A stretch of DNA of 64,000 nucleotides from Candidatus Peribacter sp. UBA6535 (GTDB lineage: Bacteria; Patescibacteriota; Gracilibacteria; Peribacterales; Peribacteraceae), in NCBI GenBank assembly GCA_002436205.1, contig DJKT01000001.1, positions 1-64,000 on the forward strand, given 5' to 3'. Numbering within the stretch: the stretch's first letter is position 1; every line of letters starts with the position of its first letter. The position numbers and the translations under genes were made by a program. Below the pieces are notes generated by a model. That model searched no databases. It saw only the letters and a program-made list of their open reading frames with translations, and had not been told where the DNA came from. Shown here piece after piece: positions 1-8,689 of this stretch.

Positions 1-12
1 CCACCATTTTTA

Positions 13-246
13 TTATTGAAACGCGCCCCCAAAGAGCATGTAGAAGGGGAAGAAGAAGATTCTTTCTGTGCCTGTAAGAGAGGCTATTGCCCAAAAGAAG
101 GTGAAAAAAGCGAGGATGATTATAAAGTTATATACTCCACCGAAGTACTTCATCCATTCTGCTGTTCCTATCTGATCTCCAATACGCTCTCGGTATTTGA
201 TCATAAGGACTGCCAGAATCATTGCGCAGATTTTGAGAAACCACAT
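13..246 (-). CDS. small two-segment membrane protein
   Basis: This 77-residue protein has two hydrophobic segments, about residues 5-16 and 38-58, separated by a short charged stretch (KYRERIGDQ), so a two-pass inner-membrane protein is likely. It starts 4 nt after the thioredoxin stop on the same strand, which suggests one transcript. No motif identifies a function. Its tight coupling to trxA is the only clue. That it is a real gene rests on the spacing and the hydrophobic composition. Confidence 0.6.
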   Translation of the reverse strand: MWFLKICAMILAVLMIKYRERIGDQIGTAEWMKYFGGVYNFIIILAFFTFFWAIASLTGTERIFFFPFYMLFGGAFQ

Positions 247-250
247 GCGA

Positions 251-568
251 TTATACTACCGCATCCAATTCCTTTTTCACATCCTCTTTACTCTTGGCAC
301 CGACAAAGTTAGCAACAGCTTCGCCACCCTTAAAGATGATGAAGGTTGGAATGCTCATGACGCCGTGCTTTCCAGGTACTTCCGTATTCTCATCAACGTT
401 CATTTTTACCACTTTTACTTTACCGTCGTATTCTCCGGCAAGCTCATCAATAATTGGAATCATCGACTTACAAGGTCCGCACCATGGAGCCCAGAAGTCT
501 ACGAGTACAGGGATATCAGATTTGAGGACTTCTGCGTCGAAGTCTGCGTCGGTAACTGTGTTGGACAT
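251..568 (-). CDS. trxA: thioredoxin
   Basis: A thioredoxin of about 105 residues, a cytoplasmic protein-disulfide reductase. The active site WCGPC lies in the context [14 protein letters not shown], the cis-proline loop is SIPT, and the C-terminal helix is [12 protein letters not shown]. The reading frame is open for 21 codons further upstream, but the family begins at [11 protein letters not shown], so the ATG at 568 is preferred. Length and motifs fit canonical single-domain Trx. It is followed after 4 nt by a small membrane protein gene. No Shine-Dalgarno sequence is seen before the start. Confidence 0.95.
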   Translation of the reverse strand: MSNTVTDADFDAEVLKSDIPVLVDFWAPWCGPCKSMIPIIDELAGEYDGKVKVVKMNVDENTEVPGKHGVMSIPTFIIFKGGEAVANFVGAKSKEDVKKELDAVV

Positions 569-621
569 AATGTATGAGGAGAATGTAGTGAGGTGATTGT
601 ATTGGTTGATATGTGCTGGTG

Positions 622-655
622 CAATGGTCATTGGTCATTTGTCATTAGCCATTGT
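622..655. repeat. short word array (TCATTGG type)
   Basis: Between trxA and pgi the unit GGTCATT/TGTCATT/AGCCATT recurs about four times with a 7-nt period and then decays. It resembles the other 6-9 nt arrays in this window and is non-coding here. Confidence 0.6.
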
Positions 656-682
656 AATGTCAGCCACATTTCCCCGGTTCAC

Positions 683-1966
683 TTAATGCTTTTCGTCTCC
701 AGCCAATATTTCCTTCGTAATCTTCTTTCCAATCTCTACGGCAGGCTGACCGTATGGATCTATGCGATAGAGCTTTCCAAGTAGGACAACTTCTGTGAGG
801 AAAAGGTAGAACAATTGGCCGAGATGATATTCATCTAGCCGTTCGAGACTGATAGTGACATGTGGCCTCTTGGCTTGAGTTAGCGCTTCACTTGTTCCTT
901 TGTAGCACGCTTCAAGTAGTGCACCGTACTGCTTTCCGGCAATGTAGCCAAAGGATGCATCGACTTCATTCGGAACTGTAAAAGGTTCAGTCTCTATCTC
1001 TCGGATAAAGATATGCCACTGCTTTCTTGGGCCTGCCATCCATTGTTGGAGCAGACTGTGTTGGTCTTGTGTACCAATGGCTGCGAGAGGAATTGGGTTA
1101 TTGGTTTCTACTTTTCCAAGGCTCTCGGCAATGAGCTGCTGGTTCCAACGCGCTATGGATTCTAGCCTCTGTGAGTACGGCATAATCACGCGCACTTTGT
1201 AATCACGTTTGGTGTCGAGAAGGAACTGTGCAGCAGCCAGCATTGCTGCTGGGTTTTCATCGGGAATAACATTACTACAGCTTTCATCTATGTCTTTTGC
1301 TCCTTTCACAAATTGATCAACGTCACCTCCAAGCAGTGCAACGGGGAGGAGTCCAACAGGCGTAAAGATAGAGTAGCGTCCACCGACTCCAGAGGGGATA
1401 GGCACCATGCGGATTCCGTTTTCTAGACAGAAGCTGCGTAGGTTTCCTTCTTTTGGATCAGTCACGCCTATTGCAAAATCTCCAGCATTACTGTCGTGCG
1501 CTTCTTTGAGTCTGTTCCAACAGTGAAAGAACACACTCATCGGTTCCAATGTTCCACCGGACTTACTGACGACTACGAGAAGTGTACTTTTCCAATCTAC
1601 AAGTTCGTCGTACATCTTCAGCATGTAGGGGTCTATAGTGTCGAGCAAAATAAACTCCGGTGTATCCGGAGACTCCAGTACTTCACGAACAACTTTTGGC
1701 CCAAGGCCTGACCCTCCAATACCAATCCAAACAATATGTTTAATATTCTGCTCACTTGCAAACGTTGCGATCTCTTTTACCTTTGCAATTGTATCTTCAT
1801 TACTAGGGTCCTGCGCCCATTCGTGCTCGCCTTTTGTACGCTCTTTAACGAAGTCTTCTATGTAGCGTCGAAGACTTGTGAGGATAGAGGAGAATTCCTG
1901 TTCGGGAATTCCTTTATTCGGGGTAATGGCTTTACCCATGGCGGCGGAGATGTCGAGTTGTAACAT
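683..1966 (-). CDS. pgi: glucose-6-phosphate isomerase
   Basis: This 427-residue phosphoglucose isomerase interconverts glucose-6-phosphate and fructose-6-phosphate in glycolysis. Two SIS-type phosphate-binding signatures are visible: WIGIGGSGLGPKVV near residue 81, and VVVSKSGGTLEPM near residue 131. The C-terminal part carries the family pattern YGQPAVEIGKK near residue 406. The length matches the shorter bacterial PGI form rather than the roughly 550-residue E. coli form. It lies 45 nt downstream of ruvA on the same strand. The gap holds a short repeat array instead of a clear promoter, so it may be read from the ruvA promoter. Confidence 0.95.
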   Translation of the reverse strand: MLQLDISAAMGKAITPNKGIPEQEFSSILTSLRRYIEDFVKERTKGEHEWAQDPSNEDTIAKVKEIATFASEQNIKHIVWIGIGGSGLGPKVVREVLESPDTPEFILLDTIDPYMLKMYDELVDWKSTLLVVVSKSGGTLEPMSVFFHCWNRLKEAHDSNAGDFAIGVTDPKEGNLRSFCLENGIRMVPIPSGVGGRYSIFTPVGLLPVALLGGDVDQFVKGAKDIDESCSNVIPDENPAAMLAAAQFLLDTKRDYKVRVIMPYSQRLESIARWNQQLIAESLGKVETNNPIPLAAIGTQDQHSLLQQWMAGPRKQWHIFIREIETEPFTVPNEVDASFGYIAGKQYGALLEACYKGTSEALTQAKRPHVTISLERLDEYHLGQLFYLFLTEVVLLGKLYRIDPYGQPAVEIGKKITKEILAGDEKH

Positions 1967-1973
1967 TTGACGA

Positions 1974-2007
1974 GGGGATAGGGGTTAGTAGTTAGGGATT
2001 GGGGATT
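1974..2007. repeat. short word array (TTAGGGATTGGGGATT type)
   Basis: The pgi-ruvA intergenic gap is almost entirely a degenerate array of GGGGATA/GGGGTTAGTA/GTTAGGGATT/GGGGATT words. The same word family (TAGGGATTAGTAGTTAGGGATT read on the minus strand, in pieces) recurs at the dnaX stop codon. Confidence 0.55.
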
Positions 2008-2011
2008 AAAC

Positions 2012-2590
2012 TTAAATAGAACGTAGGGCAGCTGCTACTCGTTCTTCAGTTGTTTTAAATTCCCTGGGAAGATTTTTGAGAACATTGAGGATAGAACTTG
2101 TGTCGTATCCAAGGTTTTTCAGTGCGTCAATTACATCTTGATCTGTAGCCCTAACTTCTAGCTGCAAATCCCCAGCCCCAAAGATCTCTGGCTGCTTTTG
2201 CGCAAGTGCCTTTAAGTCAACGAGGAGTTTTTCTGCAGTTTTCTTTCCGATACCTTTTACACTAGTGAGAAGCTTTGGCTCTTGCGAACCTATTGCCTGC
2301 ATCAACAGGCTTTTCGGAACAGCAGAAAGTTCCAGTGCATGCTTTGGGCCGATACCAGTCATCCCGATAAATCGCTCAAAAAGAATGCGACCGGCATCAT
2401 CCAGAAATCCAAACAAAGCCAATCGGTCTTCTCGTACATACGTCGAAATATAGAGAGTGGCTTCTTTTCCTTCTTTGAGTTCATCCCAAACAGTAATAGG
2501 TACCGAAACGCCGTATCCTACTCCATTAACATCTACAGTTATTTCTTCGGGTTTTCGCCTATGCACTGTACCGCGGAGGTGGGAGATCAT
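2012..2590 (-). CDS. ruvA: Holliday junction branch-migration protein RuvA
   Basis: RuvA binds four-way DNA junctions and loads the RuvB motor. The 192-residue protein has the N-terminal OB domain (starting MISHLRGTVHRR), the paired helix-hairpin-helix motifs (GMTGIGPKHALEL near residue 80 and SVKGIGKKTAEKLL near 115) and a C-terminal domain III ending with ERVAAALRSI. An in-frame codon six residues upstream exists. The ATG at 2590 is chosen because RuvA proteins begin there and because an extended -10 (TGG-TACAAT) sits 8 nt before it. No ruvB or ruvC is adjacent. Confidence 0.95.
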   Translation of the reverse strand: MISHLRGTVHRRKPEEITVDVNGVGYGVSVPITVWDELKEGKEATLYISTYVREDRLALFGFLDDAGRILFERFIGMTGIGPKHALELSAVPKSLLMQAIGSQEPKLLTSVKGIGKKTAEKLLVDLKALAQKQPEIFGAGDLQLEVRATDQDVIDALKNLGYDTSSILNVLKNLPREFKTTEERVAAALRSI

Positions 2591-2598
2591 GGGTGAGG

Positions 2599-2604
2599 AT
2601 TGTA
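2599..2604 (-). promoter_or_regulatory. -10 element of ruvA (short-leader promoter)
   Basis: Reading the minus strand, TGG-TACAAT is followed by 8 nt and the ATG at 2590. Transcription would start at or within a few nt of the start codon. No ribosome-binding sequence is possible in that space. Confidence 0.55.
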
Positions 2605-2677
2605 CCATGGTTTAAAAGGGCTTGTCGTGGGACATTTCACCAATCTGCTTAGAGTTCAAATATTGGGTGTTTTCTGC

Positions 2678-2683
2678 TATAAT
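2678..2683 (+). promoter_or_regulatory. -10 element of the M23 peptidase gene
   Basis: TGC-TATAAT is a consensus extended -10 ending 8 nt before the ATG at 2692. The spacer AAGGGGAA is purine-rich, but the transcript would barely include it. Confidence 0.6.
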
Positions 2684-2691
2684 AAGGGGAA

Positions 2692-3837
2692 ATGCATTTA
2701 CATATTGTTCACCGTCTTCCTATCATTGCAGCAGCACTATTGCTTGTTGTTTCGATCAGTGGTGTGCACATGGCTGCAAGTATCGTTGCCAGAGATCAGA
2801 CAGTTGAGCAATTTGATGGAGTGTTAGAGCAGGCAGGCAGCCAACACCTAAATGGTCGTACTATATTTCAGGATTGGAGATTGCAAAGAGCGCAACGAAC
2901 CAGAGTAGGAAACAGATTGCATTCCATTGAGGTTGAGCGTCGCAGGCTGCAGCGTGAGATGCGTAATGTTCAAGTAGAAGCGCTGTTGCATGGCAGCGCA
3001 AATGAAGATGCTGTGACAGTTTCGCAGCAGCTTAATAAACAAAGATTCAGTCAGCCACTTTCTTTTATAAAGGCACGGCGCTTACTGAGACGATTAACGT
3101 TCCGTGCGGGTTTACGCAGTAGCGCACCTGTTTCTATTTCTGCTGCAGAACGTATTCTCGAATTGCAAAATCAAGATAGAGAACTTTCCAAACAATATAG
3201 TCTCGCGCAGACAGATTTAGATCGCAATGACGAGCGCGTGAGAGCCAGCACCGAGCAGTTGCGAGCCGCACGTCAGATGATGCGCGAGACACAGGAGATT
3301 ATTGCTGCATTGCAATCTCACCTTGCTCGTATTGATGCACAGATTAAACGCAGACAGGAACGAGAAGGTATTGCAGACGGAACAATGGATGCGCAGTATA
3401 ATAAGTACGAAGAAGCACGGCCGGAAGCGTTTGCATTATTGTGGCCGGTAGTTTCTCGGATTTCTGCTGGGTTTCGCGACGCAAGTTATCAGCGGTTCTT
3501 TGGCATCCCGCATAAAGGGATAGACATTGCCGTACCACAGGGGACGCCTGTGGAGTCTGCGGCTGATGGAGTTGTGTTCTTGGCAAAGGATGCAGGTTTG
3601 GGATATTCCTATGTCCTCATTGGACACCGTGACGGATATGCAACACTCTATGGGCATCTATCAAGCATCGATGTTCGTACCGGTGATGCCGTGAGTGCCG
3701 GACAAGTTATCGGTAGGAGCGGAGGAGCAGTAGGGGGCCCTGGTTCCGGACTTGTGACGACAGGCTCGCACTTACATTTTGAGTTGATACACAATGGTAC
3801 GCATATTGACCCTCTTTCACTACTGTCTAATGAGTGA
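2692..3837 (+). CDS. exported M23 metallopeptidase with coiled coil
   Basis: A 381-residue envelope protein of the EnvC/NlpD architecture. It has an N-terminal signal or anchor segment (about residues 8-26), a long charged coiled-coil region (about 45-90 and 150-230) and a C-terminal LytM/M23 domain from about residue 262. The zinc ligands are visible as HKGID near residue 273 and HLHFE near residue 360, so the peptidase should be active on peptidoglycan cross-links rather than a degenerate activator. The 3' end overlaps the next gene by 8 nt. This and uppS are among the signs that the cell makes peptidoglycan. Confidence 0.9.
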   Translation: MHLHIVHRLPIIAAALLLVVSISGVHMAASIVARDQTVEQFDGVLEQAGSQHLNGRTIFQDWRLQRAQRTRVGNRLHSIEVERRRLQREMRNVQVEALLHGSANEDAVTVSQQLNKQRFSQPLSFIKARRLLRRLTFRAGLRSSAPVSISAAERILELQNQDRELSKQYSLAQTDLDRNDERVRASTEQLRAARQMMRETQEIIAALQSHLARIDAQIKRRQEREGIADGTMDAQYNKYEEARPEAFALLWPVVSRISAGFRDASYQRFFGIPHKGIDIAVPQGTPVESAADGVVFLAKDAGLGYSYVLIGHRDGYATLYGHLSSIDVRTGDAVSAGQVIGRSGGAVGGPGSGLVTTGSHLHFELIHNGTHIDPLSLLSNE

Positions 3838-4159
3838 TCAAGACTTTCAACCATTGGATAATGAGATACTTCATGTGCTATCCGATAGTTACGAGATGCC
3901 TGTTAATAAACTTCATGGAGCAGTAAATGCAGAACGCGCTGAGAAGAGTAAATGGCGTCACGTTAAATTAGGATGGATGGTAGGAGTAAGCAGAAAGAGG
4001 GTGGAGGAATCTCTTTCTCGTCTTGTTGCAGGTGGTCTTATTTCAAAAGATACGCGTGAAGCGGTCATCAATGTCTTAGGCATGATCGATATGGGTCAGG
4101 TGGATCATTACCAAAAAATTAGAAACGGAAGTAATACATCTCGAGAGCAGTCTGCCTAG
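3830..4159 (+). CDS. small winged-helix-like protein
   Basis: A 109-residue protein starting MSDQDFQPLDNE; its ATG overlaps the last 8 nt of the M23 gene, so translation is probably coupled. The central part (LGWMVGVSRKRVEESLSRL, then VAGGLISKDT) reads like a helix-turn-helix followed by a winged-helix beta hairpin, suggesting a small DNA-binding or replication-type wHTH domain. This is inferred from pattern only; no family name can be assigned. It converges on rsmI. Confidence 0.6.
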   Translation: MSDQDFQPLDNEILHVLSDSYEMPVNKLHGAVNAERAEKSKWRHVKLGWMVGVSRKRVEESLSRLVAGGLISKDTREAVINVLGMIDMGQVDHYQKIRNGSNTSREQSA

Positions 4160-4164
4160 TAGTG

Positions 4165-4845
4165 CTATCTATTCGGTCCAATCACTACAACAAACTCGCC
4201 CTTCTTTGTAATAGTGTTCGCGGTTTCTTTGAGGTCTGCAACGGTTGTATGGATTGCTTCTTCATGCATCTTGGTCAGTTCTCTGGCGATGACCATTTTG
4301 CGATCTGGTTGATCGGATAGCGCATCAGCAATCTCACATAATGTTTTTTCGATGCGATGAACGGATTCATACAGAACAATTGTACGATCTTCATCTTTGA
4401 ATGATCCAAATAATGTTTGTCGTCCTTTTTTGAGAGGAGGGAATCCAATATAGAGGAACTGATTGATGGGGAGACCGGATACGCTCAAAGCTGCCAGGAA
4501 TGCAGAAGGACCAGGAATAACTTCAATTCGTATTTCGTATTTCGTATTTCGTATTTTGCTTACGACCTTATATCCAGGATCTGAGATCCCAGGAGTACCC
4601 GCATCCGAGACCAAAACCAGATGTTCTCCTGCTTCGAGTCGTTCGATGATCCGATCGATCTTTTTCTCATCACTGTATCCGTGACAAGAGATCAGTTCCT
4701 TTTTTTCTATCTCCAAAGCTTTGAGGAGGCTGCCGGTTACGCGTGTATCTTCACAGACGATAGCATCACAGGCTTTCAGTGTTTCGATACTACGCAATGT
4801 GATGTCTCCGAGGTTGCCGATAGGAGTGGAAACGATGCTTAACAC
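4165..4845 (-). CDS. rsmI: 16S rRNA 2'-O-ribose (C1402) methyltransferase
   Basis: A tetrapyrrole-methylase-fold enzyme, 226 residues, that 2'-O-methylates C1402 in the ribosomal decoding centre using SAM. Signatures are [14 protein letters not shown] at the N-terminus, [11 protein letters not shown], the [11 protein letters not shown] loop near residue 85 and [18 protein letters not shown] near residue 107. The usual C-terminal extension is missing (family about 280 residues). The stretch [13 protein letters not shown] before EVIPGPS is encoded by a TTTCGTA repeat array and looks like an in-frame insertion in a surface loop. Confidence 0.93.
   Translation of the reverse strand: MLSIVSTPIGNLGDITLRSIETLKACDAIVCEDTRVTGSLLKALEIEKKELISCHGYSDEKKIDRIIERLEAGEHLVLVSDAGTPGISDPGYKVVSKIRNTKYEIRIEVIPGPSAFLAALSVSGLPINQFLYIGFPPLKKGRQTLFGSFKDEDRTIVLYESVHRIEKTLCEIADALSDQPDRKMVIARELTKMHEEAIHTTVADLKETANTITKKGEFVVVIGPNR
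4526..4557. repeat. short word array (TTTCGTA type) inside rsmI
   Basis: Four near-perfect copies of the 7-nt unit TTTCGTA lie inside the rsmI reading frame and encode the [10 protein letters not shown] stretch. Because the period is 7, only changes of three units preserve the frame. Confidence 0.7.
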
Positions 4846-4932
4846 GCAGAGATCCTATCAAAATATTGCGGTTTTGCCCCTTTCTTCCTGAGGAATTTTC
4901 GGTATGATCTTAGAGATCCGCGAGGGTTTTCT

Positions 4933-7656
4933 ATGGCGAAAAAAGACGACAACGACGGCGTTCAAGATGAACTTCCTTTTGAGGAAGAGGGTAATGATGA
5001 AGGTGCAGAGGTATCAGAGGAGGTAGAGGAGAATGCGAATGATTCTGGAATTACCAAGCCACCGCCACTAGCGGAAGGTGGTGAGACTATTGCCAATGTA
5101 GGTCGTTTGGCTCCTCGTCCGATTGTTACGGAGATGGAGGAGAGTTACCTCGACTATGCCATGAGTGTGATCGTCACCCGTGCTCTTCCTGATGCACGCG
5201 ACGGACTAAAGCCTGTTCATCGTCGTATTTTGTACGTGATGCATGAGCTGGGACTGCGAAGCTCTGCAAAGTTCCGTAAGTCTGCCGCAGTGGTGGGAGA
5301 TGTTATGGGTAAGTATCACCCACATGGAGACAGCGCTATCTATGACGCACTTGCTCGTATGGCACAGGATTTTTCGATGCGTCATATGCTCGTTAATGGT
5401 CAGGGTAACTTTGGTTCCATCGATGGAGACAATCCTGCTGCCATGCGATATACCGAGGCGAAGATGCAAAAAATTACGGAGGAGATGTTGCAGGATATCG
5501 AAAAAAATACGGTTCTATTTCGTCCAAACTACGATGGATCGAAAAAAGAACCTTCGGTGTTGCCGACGAAAGTTCCGAACTTACTGCTTAATGGAACAGT
5601 CGGTATTGCTGTTGGAATGGCGACAAACATTCCGCCACATAACCTTGGCGAACTTATTGATGCTATCAATCATCTTATCGCAAACCCAGATGCGACAGTC
5701 GAAGACCTATTAGAATTTATCCAGGGTCCGGATTTTCCAACGGGAGGTATTGTGTATGACAAAGAAGTATTGAAGCAGGCATATCTTACCGGTCGAGGGT
5801 CTGTTGTTGTGCGCGGTAAAGCAGAGATTGAGGAAGGAAAGAATGGGCGCTGGCACATCCGTATTAATGAGCTTCCGTATCAGGTCAATAAATCCAATAT
5901 GATCGAAAAGATGGCACGTCTTGTTACAGACAAGATCATTGCCGGTATTTCGGATATTCGTGATGAGTCAGATAGAGAAGGTATTCGCATCATGATTGAA
6001 CTCAAAAAAGACAGCTATCCGCAGAAAGTGCTTAACCAGCTCTTCAAGCACACAGAATTACAGAGTAGCTTTGGTTATAACTGTATCGCTCTCGCTGATG
6101 GCTTGCAGCCGCGACTCCTCAACTTGCAGGAGATGTTGCAGATTTTCATCAATCATCGTCGTGAAGTTATTACGCGTCGCGTAACCTACGATCGTGACAG
6201 AGCAAAAGAGCGAGCGCACATCTTGGAAGGACTGAAAATTGCTCTTGATGATATCGACAAGGTCATCGAAACCATCAAGAAGAGTGCAGATAAGGACATA
6301 GCGAAGGAAAACCTTATAAAGAAATTTAAGCTCTCTGAGTTGCAGGCAGATGCTATTTTGCAGATGCGTCTACAGACACTTTCGGGTCTTGAGCGTCAGA
6401 AAGTAGAAGACGAACTCGCAGAGAAGCTCAAGTTTATTGCTGAATGTGATGCAATACTCAAAGACAAGAAGAAGATTGATGTTATCGTCGTCGAAGAGAT
6501 CGCTGCTATTAAAGAACGTTTCGCAGAGGAGAGACGAACGACAATAGTCAAACATGCCGTTGGACAGTTCTCTGCAAAAGACACAATCCCGAATTCACCA
6601 ATGATTGTGGCTCTTACAACTGGCGGGTACGTTAAGCGTCTGTCTCCAATGCAGTTTAGATCTCAGCAACGTGGTGGTAAGGGGGTTAAGGGAATGACTA
6701 CTAAAGATGAAGATGAGATTCAGACACTGCTCCACGTTATGAACCATGATGACCTGCTCTTCTTTACGAATACTGGTCGTGTCTTTAAGCTTCCGGCTTA
6801 CGAACTTCCGCAAGGAAGCCGTATTGCGAAGGGGCAGGCGATTGTGAACTTATTGCAGTTGCAACCGGATGAAGTGATCACTGCGATTCTCAAATCAGAC
6901 CTCGAAGATAAGACGCACCTCTTTATGGTGACAGAGAAGGGAACAGTAAAACGTACCGAGCTTGCACAGTTTGATAATATTCGACGCTCCGGTCTTATCG
7001 CACAGAAAACTATTCCTGGAGACCGTCTCAAATGGGTGCTTGCTACAAGTGGTACAGATGAAATTCTGATTGTGACAAAGAAAGGAAAAGCTATTCGTTT
7101 CCCAGAGGGTGATGTACGAGCGATGGGAAGAGCTGCTGCTGGAGTGCGTGGTATCAAACTTGGAGCAGGAGATATTGTTGTGGAGGCTGGTGAAATTTCT
7201 GACTCTAAAACATCAATGCTTCTTGTGGTGATGGAAAATGGTCTCGGAAAGATGACATCTGTAGAAGAATATCGTTTCCAAGGACGAGGAGGTAGTGGGG
7301 TAAAAGCTGCGCAGTTGACTGCAAAAACTGGAGAGATTGTCGGAGGATGTATTTTGCAAGAAGGTGAAGACGGAGATTTGATTTGTCTTTCCAAGCAAGG
7401 TCAGGCTATTCGTATGAAACTTTCGGCCATTCCTTCTCGAGGTCGAGCAACACAGGGAGTTATTGTTATGCGTCTTAAATCAAAAGATAAAGTCGCAACA
7501 ATGAGTGTGGTAATGGAAGATAAAGAAGGGGAAGAAGCAGTAGCAGAAGCTGCAGGCGAAACACAGGAGGAGGAGCTAGAGGCAATCTTGAAAGAAGAGC
7601 GTCGTGTAAAGCGCGCAGCAACTGCAGGAAAGAAAAAGGCAGCTAAGGAAGAGTAG
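4933..7656 (+). CDS. gyrA: DNA gyrase subunit A
   Basis: A 907-residue type IIA topoisomerase A subunit. The breakage-reunion domain begins after an unusual acidic extension of about 65 residues. The catalytic tyrosine is in [10 protein letters not shown] near residue 174. The C-terminal beta-pinwheel contains the GyrA box [10 protein letters not shown] near residue 578, which marks gyrase (wrapping and negative supercoiling) rather than topoisomerase IV. The tail is a charged stretch rich in Glu, Lys and Ala. The preceding TATGAT (4902-4907) is a plausible -10. gyrB is not in the window. Confidence 0.96.
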   Translation: MAKKDDNDGVQDELPFEEEGNDEGAEVSEEVEENANDSGITKPPPLAEGGETIANVGRLAPRPIVTEMEESYLDYAMSVIVTRALPDARDGLKPVHRRILYVMHELGLRSSAKFRKSAAVVGDVMGKYHPHGDSAIYDALARMAQDFSMRHMLVNGQGNFGSIDGDNPAAMRYTEAKMQKITEEMLQDIEKNTVLFRPNYDGSKKEPSVLPTKVPNLLLNGTVGIAVGMATNIPPHNLGELIDAINHLIANPDATVEDLLEFIQGPDFPTGGIVYDKEVLKQAYLTGRGSVVVRGKAEIEEGKNGRWHIRINELPYQVNKSNMIEKMARLVTDKIIAGISDIRDESDREGIRIMIELKKDSYPQKVLNQLFKHTELQSSFGYNCIALADGLQPRLLNLQEMLQIFINHRREVITRRVTYDRDRAKERAHILEGLKIALDDIDKVIETIKKSADKDIAKENLIKKFKLSELQADAILQMRLQTLSGLERQKVEDELAEKLKFIAECDAILKDKKKIDVIVVEEIAAIKERFAEERRTTIVKHAVGQFSAKDTIPNSPMIVALTTGGYVKRLSPMQFRSQQRGGKGVKGMTTKDEDEIQTLLHVMNHDDLLFFTNTGRVFKLPAYELPQGSRIAKGQAIVNLLQLQPDEVITAILKSDLEDKTHLFMVTEKGTVKRTELAQFDNIRRSGLIAQKTIPGDRLKWVLATSGTDEILIVTKKGKAIRFPEGDVRAMGRAAAGVRGIKLGAGDIVVEAGEISDSKTSMLLVVMENGLGKMTSVEEYRFQGRGGSGVKAAQLTAKTGEIVGGCILQEGEDGDLICLSKQGQAIRMKLSAIPSRGRATQGVIVMRLKSKDKVATMSVVMEDKEGEEAVAEAAGETQEEELEAILKEERRVKRAATAGKKKAAKEE

Positions 7657-7716
7657 TGTAAGTTCTTGTGCATATTTCTTGCATCCAAGCTCAAATTCCC
7701 TAAACTCAGCTCGCTT

Positions 7717-7938
7717 ATGAAAACCGGAATCCACCCAGAAATTCATCAGAAGGCCAAAATTACCTGTTCTTCCTGTAATGAGATCTATGAGATCCCAACG
7801 ACTGTTGAGGAGATCACGGTGGAAAAGTGCCGAAATTGCCACCCTGTTTACACTGGTAAGGAGCAACAGGCTGCTACAGGAGGCCGTGTAGAGCGATTCC
7901 GCAAGAGGATGGCTAAGGCCAAAAAGGAGGAGAAATAG
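7717..7938 (+). CDS. rpmE: 50S ribosomal protein L31
   Basis: A 73-residue L31 with the zinc-binding form: two CxxC pairs, CSSC and CRNC, in the contexts KITCSSCNEIYE and VEKCRNCHPVYTGK. The frame is open 17 codons further upstream, but L31 begins at MKTGIHPEIH, so the ATG at 7717 is chosen. It lies between gyrA and hrcA on the same strand. The C-terminus is lysine- and arginine-rich, as expected for an rRNA-binding protein. Confidence 0.95.
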   Translation: MKTGIHPEIHQKAKITCSSCNEIYEIPTTVEEITVEKCRNCHPVYTGKEQQAATGGRVERFRKRMAKAKKEEK

Positions 7939-7942
7939 GCAG

Positions 7943-7969
7943 ATAGCACTCAAGCCAAAAGACTGCTAA
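7943..7969 (+). promoter_or_regulatory. CIRCE operator upstream of hrcA
   Basis: ATAGCACTC, a 9-nt spacer, then GACTGCTAA. This matches the CIRCE consensus TTAGCACTC-N9-GAGTGCTAA with one mismatch per arm and exact spacing. The right arm overlaps the -10 hexamer TAAAAT (7967-7972), which is followed by 6 nt and the hrcA ATG. HrcA binding would therefore block its own promoter, as known for heat-shock autoregulation in other bacteria. Confidence 0.85.
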
Positions 7970-7972
7970 AAT
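7967..7972 (+). promoter_or_regulatory. extended -10 of hrcA
   Basis: TGC-TAAAAT ends 6 nt before the ATG at 7979, which implies a leaderless transcript. It overlaps the right CIRCE arm. Confidence 0.6.
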
Positions 7973-7978
7973 ATACAT

Positions 7979-8689
7979 ATGAACGAACGTCAATCTCGGC
8001 TTCTAGAGGCCATAATCGACCAGTTTATCCTGAGCGCTTCCCCGGTAGGGAGCAAGAAGCTTTTGGAGTCTGGAGCGTTTGCCTGTAGCAGCGCGACGAT
8101 TCGTAATGAGATGGGTCAGTTAGAGGATGAGGGATACCTTGAGCAGCCCCATGTGTCTGCCGGTCGTATTCCTACAGCTCATGGATATAGGATGTATGTT
8201 CGAGAGCACATGAAGCCAACGCAGCATGAGGCAATTGTGCGTAAACGTTTTGCGACACTGAAAGATCAATATCTTATGAAGAAAGATCAGGAGAAAGCGT
8301 ACGAGGGAGTGGCATTGCTTACCCATATGATTCCAAACATTGCCTTTGCTACTGTGCCGCATAAAGAGCGTGTGTATTACCTGGGCTTAAGTAATGTGCT
8401 GAAGCAACCGGAAGTACAGGCAGATCCCGTACTCGCTTCGGGAATTGCTGAGGTACTGGAAGAGCATCTGACAACGATGCTTGAAGCAATAGAAGTTGAC
8501 GATCAAATTCGATACTACATTGGTGAAGAAAACATCCTCGAACAGATTCATAGCTGTAGTCTTATGGTAACGACCTATCAGATGCGTGATTACGAAGGAG
8601 TAATAGGTATACTGGGTCCAATGCGTATGGACTACGGCTACAATACTGTGGCACTTGATTTAATATCTGACATGATTCGATCTGCATAA
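7979..8689 (+). CDS. hrcA: heat-inducible transcription repressor HrcA (short form)
   Basis: The N-terminal winged helix is typical of HrcA: NERQSRLLEAIIDQF, SPVGSKKLLE, SSATIRNEMGQLEDEGYL and the SAGRIPTAHGYRMYV signature up to about residue 75. The rest is a shortened GAF-like dimerisation part ending MRMDYGYNTVALDLISDMI. The total of 236 residues is about 100 shorter than typical HrcA, mostly through loss of the inserted dimerisation domain. A CIRCE operator directly precedes the gene, supporting both the assignment and autoregulation. groEL/dnaK are not in the window. The next gene starts at a GTG immediately after the stop. Confidence 0.92.
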   Translation: MNERQSRLLEAIIDQFILSASPVGSKKLLESGAFACSSATIRNEMGQLEDEGYLEQPHVSAGRIPTAHGYRMYVREHMKPTQHEAIVRKRFATLKDQYLMKKDQEKAYEGVALLTHMIPNIAFATVPHKERVYYLGLSNVLKQPEVQADPVLASGIAEVLEEHLTTMLEAIEVDDQIRYYIGEENILEQIHSCSLMVTTYQMRDYEGVIGILGPMRMDYGYNTVALDLISDMIRSA

